From Bauldia sp. (lineage in GTDB: Bacteria; Pseudomonadota; Alphaproteobacteria; Rhizobiales; Kaistiaceae): a stretch of DNA of 64,000 nucleotides. Every line of letters begins with the position of its first letter. Positions within the stretch are counted from its first letter, which is position 1. The position numbers and the translations under genes were made by a program. Positions 1 through 10,279 of the stretch are shown here, one piece after another. The stretch spans positions 124,001-188,000 of the forward strand of contig JANQRX010000006.1 in assembly GCA_028284325.1 (NCBI GenBank). The letters are read 5' to 3'. The notes under the pieces are model-generated. The model was not told the DNA's origin, did not search any database, and worked only from the letters and a program-made list of their open reading frames with translations.

Positions 1-51
1 GTAATGTGTGAGGCTGGACCATGAGGCAATTTCCAGTTCACGTGAAGCAGT

Positions 52-3000
52 ATGAACGTCGCAACGCCAGTACGAAATCGTGCGGACGAGGATTCAGATT
101 ATTCACCCATCGCCATCGTCGGAATCGGCTGCCGGTTCCCGGGTGGAATCGAGTCCCCGAAGACGTTCTGGGACTTCCTGCTCAGGGGCGGTGACGGGAC
201 CTGCGAGGCTCCGCCCAGCCGCTGGGCCGTCGACGATTTCTACGATCCCGACCCCGAGGCGATCGGCAAGATCTACGTCCGCCGCGGCGGGTTCCTGACC
301 GGCGACGTCGAACAGTTCGACCCGCAGTTCTTCGGCATCTCGCCGCGCGAGGCTTCGTACATGGATCCCCAGCAGCGGCTGCTGCTGGAGGTGACGTGGG
401 AAGCCTTCGAGGATGCCGCGATTCGTCCGAGCCGGTGGGCGCATCACAAGGTCGGCGTGTTCATCGGGCTCTTCACGCACGATTTCGAGAACCTGCACAT
501 GCGGTTGTCGGAAGAGGCACTGACCGGGCCGCATTCGGCGACCGGCGTGTCGACGACCATCGCCGCCAATCGCCTGTCGCACGCGTTCGATTTCACCGGT
601 CCGTCGATGGTGATCGACACCGCCTGTTCATCGTCGCTGGTCGCGGTCCATCTGGCCTGCCGGGCGCTCCACAACGGCGAGGCGGAGGTCGCCCTGGCCG
701 GTGGTGTCAATCTCCAGCTCATGCCGGATCTCACCGCCGCGCTCTGCAAGGCGTCGATGCTGGCTCCGGATGGACGCTGCAAGAGCTTCGACGCCGGGGC
801 CGACGGCTACGCCCGCGCCGACGGCGCCGGCATGGTGCTTCTGAAGCGCCTCGGCGACGCCGTGGCCGATGGCGACGACATCTACGCCGTTGTCCACGGC
901 AGTGCGGTCAATCAGGACGGTCGCAGCAAGGGCATCACGGTGCCCAGCGGCGAATCGCAGATGCAAGTGATGCGCGACGCGCTCGACCTGTCGGGCGCCG
1001 GTCCGCGCGACATCAGCTATGTCGAAGCGCACGGCACGGGCACGCCCGTCGGCGACCCGATCGAAGCCAACGCGCTAGGCACGGTGCTGAGCGACGTCGA
1101 CGGCGATCGCGCCGCCTGCCTTCTGGGCTCGGTCAAGAGCAATTTCGGCCACACCGAGTCCGCCGCCGGCATTGCCGGTCTCATCAAGCTCGCGCTGATG
1201 CAGCGGCACGGACAGATCCCGCCGAACCTGCATTTCGAAACGCCGAATCCGCACATCCCGTTCGAGGACCTGAAGCTGCGCGTGCCGACCGAAGTCGAGG
1301 ACTGGCAGGCGGACGAGGGCGGCATGCGGCTGGCTGCGATCAACTCCTTCGGATTCGGCGGCACCAATGCCCACGCCATCGTCGGGCCGGCGCCGGAGCG
1401 GCCGATCGCGCCGGGAAGGTCCACCACGGACGACGGAGCCACGCTCTTCTGTCTGTCCGCGCGCAGCAAGGACGCCCTCAAGGCCAACGCCCAGCAGTAT
1501 GCGGACTTCCTGCGCTCCGAGGCCGGTGGGACGGCGCGGCTCGGCGATGTCGCGGCGGCGGTCGTTTTCGGCCGCGAGCACCACGGATTCAGGCTGGCGG
1601 CGGCGGCGAAGACCCACGCCGAGGCCATCTCCCTTCTGGAGGCGCATACGCGCGATCTCAGGCCGGCCGGGCTCGTCACCGGCACGGCCAACGCCGATCC
1701 CGATCAGAAGCTTGCCTTCGTCTTCTCCGGCATGGGCCAGCAGTGGTGGGCCATGGGACGCAGGCTCATCGAAGGCGAACCGGTCTTTACCGACAAGGTC
1801 GACGAACTCGATGCACTCTTCGCCCGCCACGGCGATGGCCTGTCGGTGCGGGAAATCCTGAGCGCCGACGAAGACGACAGCGAGGTCGACAGGACCGAGT
1901 TTGCGCAGCCGGCGATCTTCGCCGTGCAGGTCGCGCTGGCGTCGCTGTACGCCTCTCGCGGGGTTCGCCCCGACGTCGTCGTCGGCCACAGCGTTGGCGA
2001 AGTGGCCGCCGCCCATGTGGCCGGCGCGCTGTCACTGGAGGATGCGGTCAAGGTCTGCGTCAACCGCAGCCGCCTGCAGGCGACGCTGGCCGGACGCGGC
2101 GGCATGCTCGCCGTCGGTCTGCCGCAGGTCGATGCCGAGCAGTACATCCGTCACCTGGGTGACGTGGTCAGCGTCGCGGCGATCAACAGTCCGAACAGTG
2201 TGACGCTCGCCGGCGACGTCGCCGCTCTTGAGGACCTGGCCGAGACGTTGGCGGCGGAGGACATCTTCGCCCGCGTCCTCAATGTCGAGGTTCCCTACCA
2301 CTCGCCGGTGATGGATGAGATCGCGGAGCGCTTCGCAGCGGCCATCACGGATATCGAGCCCGGAGCGACAACCGCCACCTATATCTCGACGGTGACCGGC
2401 GAGGTCGCGCAAGGCGAGGAACTCGGTGCGGCCTACTGGAACCGCAACGTGCGGGAGCCGGTCGCGTTTGCGCAGGCCATGCAGACACTCGCCGATCTGG
2501 AAGGATCCCATCTGATCGTCGAGATCGGCGCCCATCCAGTTCTCGCAACGTCGATCAGCGAGTGCTTCGACGCGGCCGGGCAGGCCAAGGCTTCGATCAC
2601 CTCGCTGCGACGCAAGCAGGATGATGTCACGACGTTCATGAGTGCGATCGGGCAACTGTATTGCCAGGGCTTCGCGCTGCCGCTGGACGCCCTGTTCGAG
2701 CGACCGGCGAACAGGATCGAGCTGCCGACCTATCCGTGGCAACGGACGTTCTTCTGGACCGAGTCGGGCGATTCCAGGCGACGCCGGATCGGCGCCGCGG
2801 CGGAGGGCGGCAAGCCGTCGAACCCCCTGCTCGGCGCCCGGCAGTCGACGCCCAACCCGTCGTGGAAGTCGCAGGTCGGCCATGATCGGCCCGCCTTCCT
2901 CAACGATCATCAGGTGCAGGGCGAGGTCGTCTTTCCGGCGGCCGGCTTTGCGGAAATCGGGCTGGCGGCGGCCGCGGAAGTCCACAACACGGGCAGTGGC

Positions 3001-6000
3001 GTCGCGCTCGAGGGGCTGAAGATCGCTGCGCCGCTCATCCTGACGAGCGATGCTCGTTCGGAGCTGCAGATGTCGGTGAACGGCGATCATCTGTTCGAGA
3101 TTCACGCACGGCGCAAGTCGCGAGACGAGACGTACTGGCACCGGCACGCGGTAGGACGCCTCGCCACAGCCGAGCCGGTGGACGACGAGGTGGCGCTGTC
3201 CGAGGTACGGGACCGGCTGTCCATTCGCCGCGACCAGGAAGAGATCTACCGGCATCTCGACGGGATCGGGCTTCAGTACGGCGAGCAGTTCCGGTGCCTC
3301 GAGGCGACATGGATCGGCGACAAGGAGGTGCTCGGCCAGATCGCGCTCACCGACGACATCGAAGCAGACCTTGAGCGTTTCTGCCTCCACCCGGCGATTC
3401 TCGACGCCAGCTTCCAGCTCCTGGCGGCGCTGCCGGGTGACGGAACGTACCTGCCGGTCAGCATCAACCGACTCGATCTGGTCGCGTTCGGCCGGCCGGT
3501 TGCGTGGGCCTATGGGCGTGTGGTCGGCAAGAGCGAACTGAGGATCACCGCCGACATTGTCCTGATGGACGACGAGGGCGGGGTGGTCGCCAAGGTCTCG
3601 GGCCTGAGCTGCCAGCTCTTCGAGAGCGACCGCCGCACGCAGTCCATCCTGGCCGGCGCCTACATCCATGATCGTCTGTTGCTGGCGGAACCGCTGGATC
3701 AGGATGCGCCTGAGCGCAGGATCGTGGCGCATCTGCCGTCGCCTGCCGCGCTTGCCCCGGCGCTGCAGGAGCGGCACCGCGAGCGTCTCGCCGATAACGG
3801 GCAGCTTGCATTCCGGACCGAAGGCACGCAGGCGCTCGGCGCTCTCGCGATCGGATACTTCATCGAGGCGCTGCACGAGCGCGGCTGGACATGGGCCGAC
3901 GGCGAAACGTTCACGGCCGAGTCGCTGACTAAGGACCTCGGCATCTCACTGCGCCATATGCGCTTCGTCCAGTGCATGCTCGAGCATCTTGCGGACGCAG
4001 GGTATCTGGGCGGTGACGCAACCGGGTGGCACCTCACCGGCGATCCGGCGGGGGCCGCTCCGGGCCAGGCCTGGGCAACGTTCGTGCGGACGTACCCCGG
4101 CAACCATGCGGAAGCGTCGCTGGTGCACAAGATCGGATCGCGTCTGGCGCGGTTCCTCGGCGACGACGAGGAGCCGATGTCGGCGCTGTTCGCATCGGGG
4201 TCCACCTTCGCCGAACAGTTCTACGCGGATGCGCCGGTCAGCCGCCCCTACAACCAGGTCATGGCCGAGGCCGCGCTCGCGATCCTTGACGAGCTTCCCG
4301 CGGGCGAGACCCTGAAGATCCTCGAAGTTGGCGTCGGCACCGGCGGCCTGACCAGCTACCTTCTGCCATTGCTGCCACCCGCGCAGACCAAATATGTCTG
4401 CACCGACGCGTCCGAAAGCGCCCTGAAGCACGCGCGCGACAAGTTCCGCGACTATCACTTTGTGGACTACGAGACTTTCGATCCGGAGCAGGGCGGCGCG
4501 CCGCAGGAGTTCACGCCCGGTGCCTTCGACCTGATCGTCACGTCCAACACGATCCACGCGACGGTCGATGTGCGGGCGACGCTGACGAATCTCAACGACC
4601 TGCTCGCGCCCGGCGGCCTGCTGGCGTTCGTGGAATCAACGATCCGGAGTCCATGGGAGGATCTCCTGATGGGGCTCCTGCCGGGCTGGTGGGTGTTCGG
4701 CGACACCGATCTGCGGCGCGATCATGCGCTTCTCACCGGGCCGGCGTGGATGTCGGCGATGGCGGCATCCGGCTTCGAGGACTGCGCCGAGGTGACCGAC
4801 GGGTTGAAAGGCGGCGCGAGCCTCCAGAGCGTGATGCTCGGCCGGAAACCGATGGCGGATCTTCCGGAGGAGGTCGTGCCCGCCGAACCGGACGCGGCCG
4901 ACGGCGCTGCGCCGGCGCCGGCCGTACTTCTGAGCGACGATCTGGGTGTCGCCGAGGCTTTGCGGGCGGTGATGCAGGAGCGTGGGTATGACGTGACCGT
5001 CGTGGGTGCCCCGCGGACCAACGGCCATGATACCGGCAGGTCCCTGGACGACTTCGCGAACGACGACAGCGGTGCCCAGCCCGTGATTGTCGATCTACGG
5101 GCGCTCGCGCCCGCGCCGACCGATGACAAGAGCGCGCCGGCGGACATCGGCACCGCAACATGTCAGCGGGTGCAGGCGCTCGCGCGGCAGTTCGGCGACC
5201 GGGGGGCGAAGGTCTGGATCGTGACCAACGGTGCCGAGGCGACCGGCACGGGTGACGAGGTTGTCCTGGCCCATGCTCCCGTACGCGGTTTCGCACGGGT
5301 TCTGATGAACGAGCGGCCTGACCTCAACGTTCGACTGGTCGACCTCAGCGTCAGTCCGACGGCAGCCGATATTGCAGCACTTGGCCGGGAGATCGCGGCG
5401 GAGAGTGCGGAAGACGAAGTTGCCCTGCGTGACGGTCGCAGGTTCGTCGCCCGGTTTGCCGCAAGCCGTAACGTTCATCTCGCAAATGGCGTGGACAGCA
5501 GCTATCGGGTCGATCGCGTCAGTCCGATCCCGCCACTCGATCTCGTCTACCGGGAAACGACATTGCCGCCGCCGGCGCCCGGCGAGGTGCAGGTCCGCGT
5601 GCATGCGGCTGGCCTGAACTTCAAGGACTTCGCGACCTATAGCGGCCTCGTGGACACTGGCAGCACCAAGATCGGGCTCGAGGGCGCCGGCATCGTGACC
5701 GCCGTCGGCGAAGGCGTCGAGCGCTTCAAGGTCGGCGACGCCGTGGTCGGACCGATGGAAAACAGTCTTTCCAGTCCCATCAACACGGCCGCGGACGTGC
5801 TCGGCAACGTGCCGTCGAACCTTTCTCTGGCCGAAGCCGCCGGGACGCCCTCGGTGTTCCTGTCCGCCTATCACGCTCTTGCCAAGCTTGCCCGCCTGGC
5901 GCCGGGCGAGACGGTGATGGTCCACACCGGCGCCAGCGGCTTCGGTCTGGCCGCGATTCAGGTGGCGCGCGCCCTGGGCGCGACGGTTGTCGCCACAGCC

Positions 6001-7710
6001 GGCAGCGAGGAGAAGCGCGCCTATCTCAGAGGCCTGGGCATCGATTATGTGGGCGATTCCCGGACCGCGAAGTTCGCCGACGAGGTGATGGAACACACCG
6101 GCGGGCGCGGCATCGATGTGGTGTTGAACACGCTGGCTGCGGCGAGGAACGTCAACAACATCGATATCCTGCGCGCCGGCACCGGCCGCCTGATCGACCT
6201 CAGCAACATCCACTATGATGCGAAGCTGGACTATGGCGCGCTGAAGAAGGGCGTCTCGGTTTCGGCCTTCGATCTCAACATCATCATGGGGGCCAACCCG
6301 GACTACATCCGCGAGCTCGCGGAGGAGACGAAGGCACTTTTCGAGAGCGGCGACCTCAGCCCCATACCCTATCGGCTCACACCGCTCTCGCAGCTTGCCG
6401 AGACCGTGGAGGGCTTCAAGAAGGCTTCGCATATCGGCAAGATCGTCGTGTCGCTTGCCGACTCTCCCGTCGATGTACAGCCGCGTTCGGACGACCTCGA
6501 ACTCCGGAAGGACGGCAGCTACCTGGTCACAGGCGGGCTCACTGGCTTCGGGCTGGCAACCGCGAAATGGCTTGCTTCCAAGGGAGCGAAGTCGCTGGTT
6601 CTGGTCGGTCGCCGTGGCGCCGACACGCCGGGGATCGCGGAGGAACTGGAAGCCTTTGAGGCGATGGACGTCGACGCGCGGGCGGTCGCCTGCGATGTCA
6701 CCGACCGACAGCAGGTGGCCGATCTCGTCGCCACGTTCGATGGCGAAGAACTGCCACCGTTGCGCGGGGTCGTCCACGCGGCCGTGGTGCTGCGCGACAA
6801 GTCCATCGACGACCTGACGGTCGAGGACATCCGCGTGGTGCTCGCGGCGAAAGCGGAAGGTGCATGGAACCTGCATCTGGCGACGCGTGATCTGCCGCTC
6901 GATTTCTTTGCCATGTACTCGTCCGCGTCGAATATCGTCGGCAACTGGAACCAGGCGAACTACGCCGCCGCCAACGAGTATCTGGAGGCACTGGCACGGT
7001 ACCGGCGCTCAAACGGCATGCACGGGCTGGCAATCGGCTGGGGCGCCATCAACGAAACCGGTGAACTGGCGCGCGATCAGGAAGTTCGCGACCTCCTGGC
7101 CCGCCAGGGCGTCCATGATCTCGACATGGACAAGGCGTGGGCCGCGTTGAGCTATGGTCTTCGCAGCTCCTCGCCGTATATCAGCGCCGGCACACTCGAC
7201 TGGTCGCTCGCACGTGGCGCCTTCACGACGGTCAGCAAATCGCCCCGCTTCTCGTTCGTGCGCGATGATCGCGGCGGGCACGCCGGTGCAGGAGCACAGG
7301 CCGTCCTCGACGCCAACCTGACGCCGGAGGAACGGCGCGAGATCGTTCACGAGATCGTGGTGGCCGAGGTGGCGGCGGTGCTGGGTCTGGATCCGAGCAA
7401 CCTCGACATCGACCATCCGCTGGAGGATCTCGGTTTCGATTCCCTCATGGCGGTCGAATTACAGGTCGCGGTGGAGAAGGCGACCGGCTACAGCATCCAG
7501 CGGATGGCGCTCCTGCGTCCCAATCTCTCGGCGGCCGACCTGATCGATGAGATCGCCGGCACGGCGGGCGAGAAGCGGCCTGAGAAGGAAGTCGCCACGA
7601 AACAGGATAGCGACGACGAGCCGGTTCCGGCGGAATCTGATATACGCGTTGAGGAGATGAGCGATTCAGAGGTCGACGAACTTCTGAAAGAGCTGGCCGC
7701 CGGAGAGTAG
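52..7710 (+). CDS. Iterative highly reducing type I polyketide synthase, KS-AT-DH-cMT-ER-KR-ACP (RkpA-like architecture)
   Basis: 2552 aa ORF; KS DTACSSS / EAHGTGT / SNFGH; AT GHSVGE; DH HQVQGEVVFP (HxxxGxxxxP); methyltransferase LEVGVGTGG and NTIHAT; ER GLNFKDF and HTGASGFGLAAIQ; KR VTGGLTGFGLATAKWL; ACP LGFDSLMAVEL; no thioesterase. Confidence 0.95.
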   Translation: MNVATPVRNRADEDSDYSPIAIVGIGCRFPGGIESPKTFWDFLLRGGDGTCEAPPSRWAVDDFYDPDPEAIGKIYVRRGGFLTGDVEQFDPQFFGISPREASYMDPQQRLLLEVTWEAFEDAAIRPSRWAHHKVGVFIGLFTHDFENLHMRLSEEALTGPHSATGVSTTIAANRLSHAFDFTGPSMVIDTACSSSLVAVHLACRALHNGEAEVALAGGVNLQLMPDLTAALCKASMLAPDGRCKSFDAGADGYARADGAGMVLLKRLGDAVADGDDIYAVVHGSAVNQDGRSKGITVPSGESQMQVMRDALDLSGAGPRDISYVEAHGTGTPVGDPIEANALGTVLSDVDGDRAACLLGSVKSNFGHTESAAGIAGLIKLALMQRHGQIPPNLHFETPNPHIPFEDLKLRVPTEVEDWQADEGGMRLAAINSFGFGGTNAHAIVGPAPERPIAPGRSTTDDGATLFCLSARSKDALKANAQQYADFLRSEAGGTARLGDVAAAVVFGREHHGFRLAAAAKTHAEAISLLEAHTRDLRPAGLVTGTANADPDQKLAFVFSGMGQQWWAMGRRLIEGEPVFTDKVDELDALFARHGDGLSVREILSADEDDSEVDRTEFAQPAIFAVQVALASLYASRGVRPDVVVGHSVGEVAAAHVAGALSLEDAVKVCVNRSRLQATLAGRGGMLAVGLPQVDAEQYIRHLGDVVSVAAINSPNSVTLAGDVAALEDLAETLAAEDIFARVLNVEVPYHSPVMDEIAERFAAAITDIEPGATTATYISTVTGEVAQGEELGAAYWNRNVREPVAFAQAMQTLADLEGSHLIVEIGAHPVLATSISECFDAAGQAKASITSLRRKQDDVTTFMSAIGQLYCQGFALPLDALFERPANRIELPTYPWQRTFFWTESGDSRRRRIGAAAEGGKPSNPLLGARQSTPNPSWKSQVGHDRPAFLNDHQVQGEVVFPAAGFAEIGLAAAAEVHNTGSGVALEGLKIAAPLILTSDARSELQMSVNGDHLFEIHARRKSRDETYWHRHAVGRLATAEPVDDEVALSEVRDRLSIRRDQEEIYRHLDGIGLQYGEQFRCLEATWIGDKEVLGQIALTDDIEADLERFCLHPAILDASFQLLAALPGDGTYLPVSINRLDLVAFGRPVAWAYGRVVGKSELRITADIVLMDDEGGVVAKVSGLSCQLFESDRRTQSILAGAYIHDRLLLAEPLDQDAPERRIVAHLPSPAALAPALQERHRERLADNGQLAFRTEGTQALGALAIGYFIEALHERGWTWADGETFTAESLTKDLGISLRHMRFVQCMLEHLADAGYLGGDATGWHLTGDPAGAAPGQAWATFVRTYPGNHAEASLVHKIGSRLARFLGDDEEPMSALFASGSTFAEQFYADAPVSRPYNQVMAEAALAILDELPAGETLKILEVGVGTGGLTSYLLPLLPPAQTKYVCTDASESALKHARDKFRDYHFVDYETFDPEQGGAPQEFTPGAFDLIVTSNTIHATVDVRATLTNLNDLLAPGGLLAFVESTIRSPWEDLLMGLLPGWWVFGDTDLRRDHALLTGPAWMSAMAASGFEDCAEVTDGLKGGASLQSVMLGRKPMADLPEEVVPAEPDAADGAAPAPAVLLSDDLGVAEALRAVMQERGYDVTVVGAPRTNGHDTGRSLDDFANDDSGAQPVIVDLRALAPAPTDDKSAPADIGTATCQRVQALARQFGDRGAKVWIVTNGAEATGTGDEVVLAHAPVRGFARVLMNERPDLNVRLVDLSVSPTAADIAALGREIAAESAEDEVALRDGRRFVARFAASRNVHLANGVDSSYRVDRVSPIPPLDLVYRETTLPPPAPGEVQVRVHAAGLNFKDFATYSGLVDTGSTKIGLEGAGIVTAVGEGVERFKVGDAVVGPMENSLSSPINTAADVLGNVPSNLSLAEAAGTPSVFLSAYHALAKLARLAPGETVMVHTGASGFGLAAIQVARALGATVVATAGSEEKRAYLRGLGIDYVGDSRTAKFADEVMEHTGGRGIDVVLNTLAAARNVNNIDILRAGTGRLIDLSNIHYDAKLDYGALKKGVSVSAFDLNIIMGANPDYIRELAEETKALFESGDLSPIPYRLTPLSQLAETVEGFKKASHIGKIVVSLADSPVDVQPRSDDLELRKDGSYLVTGGLTGFGLATAKWLASKGAKSLVLVGRRGADTPGIAEELEAFEAMDVDARAVACDVTDRQQVADLVATFDGEELPPLRGVVHAAVVLRDKSIDDLTVEDIRVVLAAKAEGAWNLHLATRDLPLDFFAMYSSASNIVGNWNQANYAAANEYLEALARYRRSNGMHGLAIGWGAINETGELARDQEVRDLLARQGVHDLDMDKAWAALSYGLRSSSPYISAGTLDWSLARGAFTTVSKSPRFSFVRDDRGGHAGAGAQAVLDANLTPEERREIVHEIVVAEVAAVLGLDPSNLDIDHPLEDLGFDSLMAVELQVAVEKATGYSIQRMALLRPNLSAADLIDEIAGTAGEKRPEKEVATKQDSDDEPVPAESDIRVEEMSDSEVDELLKELAAGE

Positions 7711-7713
7711 TCC

Positions 7714-9027
7714 ATGAGTACGCGGCAGGACTTGTCGGAGCTTTCGTCCGGCGAAAAACGGACGCTCCTGAAACGGCTCCTCAAGAAGGGTGCGTCCAAA
7801 CCGCCCGACGACACCTCGTCCGCGTACAAGTTCCCGCCGGAGTTCGCCCTGATCCGGCAGTACGCCGAAAACGACGGAACGCGCGGCGTTGCCGACCTGT
7901 TCTATCAGAGTTTCGACGGCCTCAACCGCGACACCGCGGTTCACCGCGGCAGGGAACTGATCAACTTCTGCAGCTACAACTACCTCGGCATGTCCGGCGA
8001 TCCGGTCGTGTCGCAGGCAGCGGTGGACGCGATCGGCACATACGGGACGTCGGTCTCCGCGTCGCGTGTCGTCTCAGGGGAGCGCTCGATCCACCGGGAG
8101 TTCGAGACGGAGCTCGCGCGGTGGCTCGGAACCGAAGATGCGATCGTCTTCGTCGGCGGGTTCGGCACCAATGAGGATGTCGTCGGCCACCTGTTCGGCA
8201 AGGGCGATCTCATCCTCTACGATTCGCTGATCCACGCCAGCATCCAGCAGGGCGCCAAACTGTCGGGCGCGACCATCGCGCCGTTTCCGCATAACAATCT
8301 CGACGCCCTGGAGAACCTGCTGCAGCGGCAGCGCGGCGCGGCCAATCAGGTGCTGATCGTCGCGGAAGGCGTCTACAGCATGGACGGAGACCTTCCGGAT
8401 CTGCCGCGCCTGATCGAGATCAAGAAGCGTCACGATGCGCTGCTGATGGTCGACGAGGCGCACTCGATCGGTGTTCTCGGGCGAACCGGACGCGGCGTCG
8501 GCGAGCATTATGGTGTGGATGCAAGCGACGTCGACCTGTGGATGGGGACGCTCTCCAAGATGTTTGCGAGCTGCGGCGGCTATATCGCCGGGGCGAAGTC
8601 GCTGGTGGCCTACATCCGATACACGGCCCCCGGCTTCGTCTACAGCGTGGGCCTGTCGCCGCCGAACACCGCCGCGGCGCTGGCGTCGCTGAACCTCGTC
8701 CAGAAGGAGCCGGAGCGGGTCGCGACGCTGCAAGCGCGGGCCAACCTGTTTCGCGATCTGGCCAGGGAGCGCGGGCTCGATATCGGCGCCAGCCACGATT
8801 CGGCCGTCATTCCGGTCATTACCGGTGGCTCGAAGAAGGCCGTTCTTCTGTCCCGGCGGCTGTTGAAGAAGGGCGTCCTTGCCCTGCCGATCGTTCACCC
8901 TGCCGTTCCGGAGGGCATGGCACGCATACGTTTCTTCGTCTCAAGCACCCACAGCGAAGAGCAGATTCGCCGGTCCGTGGAGGCGACGGCGGATGTCGTT
9001 GCGCGCTTGCCGAACATCGAGGATTGA
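7714..9027 (+). CDS. Alpha-oxoamine synthase family PLP enzyme (serine palmitoyltransferase / AONS / KBL-like)
   Basis: 437 aa; NFCSYNYLG, DSLIHASIQQG, VAEGVYSMDGDLPDL, VDEAHSIGVLGRTGRG, GTLSKMFASCGGY; starts 3 nt after the PKS stop. Confidence 0.93.
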   Translation: MSTRQDLSELSSGEKRTLLKRLLKKGASKPPDDTSSAYKFPPEFALIRQYAENDGTRGVADLFYQSFDGLNRDTAVHRGRELINFCSYNYLGMSGDPVVSQAAVDAIGTYGTSVSASRVVSGERSIHREFETELARWLGTEDAIVFVGGFGTNEDVVGHLFGKGDLILYDSLIHASIQQGAKLSGATIAPFPHNNLDALENLLQRQRGAANQVLIVAEGVYSMDGDLPDLPRLIEIKKRHDALLMVDEAHSIGVLGRTGRGVGEHYGVDASDVDLWMGTLSKMFASCGGYIAGAKSLVAYIRYTAPGFVYSVGLSPPNTAAALASLNLVQKEPERVATLQARANLFRDLARERGLDIGASHDSAVIPVITGGSKKAVLLSRRLLKKGVLALPIVHPAVPEGMARIRFFVSSTHSEEQIRRSVEATADVVARLPNIED

Positions 9028-9070
9028 TGGGCGTCGCGACACACCATCTCGGCGAGGACGTCCGCCGGCC

Positions 9071-10279
9071 ATGACGATGTTGCTGCCGACTTGGTGGGGC
9101 TCGCTTTCCCAGCGCTACGCGGCAGGTCTCATCCTTGAAGCGTTCAAGTACGCAGCCTTCGTGCTCGCCGGCGCCGAGGCGATCTTCCTGTCCGATGCGA
9201 TCATTGCCGACCTGTTGCCCGAGGTCCTGAGGCATCAGGCCGACACGACGAGCCTGATGGCGTTGATCGTCCTGACGGTGCCCCGGGTTCTGATGGTGGC
9301 GCTTCCGCTGGCGCTCCTGGTGGGAACCTATCTCGCCATGGTCGCTCGCCGGCAAGCCACGGAATTCACCGTCCTTGCCGGGATCGGCCACAGTTCACGC
9401 TCCCTGATTGCCCTCGCCGCCATGATCGGGCTGGGCGGCCTGGTCCTGTCGCTCTTCCTGTCGGGGTTTGTCGAGCCGCTGGCCCGCCACCAGCTGACCA
9501 GAACCGTCTTCGACATCAGGTTTGATGCGCTTCGCGACGGCAAGATTGCCGCCGGACGCTTCTACCAGTTCGGTGACTATTCGGTCTTCGCCTCGAGCGG
9601 CCGGATCAACGAGGTCGCCAGCAACTTCTTCGTCCATCAACGCATTGGCGAGTTGAAGAACCGAATCGTCATCGCCAACCAGACGACCCGCGTCAGGGTC
9701 ACGCAGCGCCCGAACGTCGGATTGATGCTTGAGGACGTGGCGATCCATGAGTTCGAACACCGCAGATCCCCTGTGGTCGCGGAGGAGACCGCGAGCGACG
9801 CGTGTGACGATTGCGGCGGCCGCGCCGCGGGCTCGCCGTTTCAGGTGGCGACCTTCGACCGTATGTTCATCGAGTTCCCTGCCGCCGACCTAGCGCCGCC
9901 GGCGCCGCGCGGCAGCGATCTTCGTGAGTTGACGAGTCCGGAGCTCTGGAGCCTCAGCACCCGCGACAATGGCGCCGCCGCGCTTCTTGGCGACCGTCTC
10001 CTGCGGGGGGTGGTGTGCCTGCTGGCTCCGTTGCTTGGCTTGCTGGCTGTCGCGTTGACCACTGACAAGACCTATCTGGTGGCCCTGCCGATCGCCGGCG
10101 GCATTGTCCTGTCCGGCGGGTTCCTGGGTTCCTTCGCGGTCGAGTTCGTGGCGCCGCTCGGCTTGCCGGCGATGGCGGGCATTCTGGCTGCCCTTGCCGC
10201 GAGCGCTGCCGCCGCCATCAGCGTCGGGGTCGCCGGAAGCGAGCGGGGCTTCATCGGGGCCCTCGGAGTACGACTGTGA
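9071..10279 (+). CDS. LptF/LptG (YjgP/YjgQ) family permease
   Basis: N- and C-terminal TM segments flanking a periplasmic region; LptF-like architecture; ATG at 9071 preferred over the ORF-track start at 8879, which overlaps the AOS. Confidence 0.8.
   Translation: MTMLLPTWWGSLSQRYAAGLILEAFKYAAFVLAGAEAIFLSDAIIADLLPEVLRHQADTTSLMALIVLTVPRVLMVALPLALLVGTYLAMVARRQATEFTVLAGIGHSSRSLIALAAMIGLGGLVLSLFLSGFVEPLARHQLTRTVFDIRFDALRDGKIAAGRFYQFGDYSVFASSGRINEVASNFFVHQRIGELKNRIVIANQTTRVRVTQRPNVGLMLEDVAIHEFEHRRSPVVAEETASDACDDCGGRAAGSPFQVATFDRMFIEFPAADLAPPAPRGSDLRELTSPELWSLSTRDNGAAALLGDRLLRGVVCLLAPLLGLLAVALTTDKTYLVALPIAGGIVLSGGFLGSFAVEFVAPLGLPAMAGILAALAASAAAAISVGVAGSERGFIGALGVRL

Noticed and set aside
2032-3876. 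614 aa minus-strand ORF inside the PKS (also 5095-6876 minus, 396-2162 plus)
   Set aside because: GC-rich antisense or out-of-frame shadow ORFs with Arg/Gly/Asp-biased low-information sequence; the PKS frame carries all motifs.
52-7710. PUFA synthase, heterocyst glycolipid synthase or modular assembly-line PKS
   Set aside because: Single ACP, one complete reducing set with cMT, no tandem ACPs, no thioesterase and no further modules; consistent with an iterative enzyme off-loaded by AOS.
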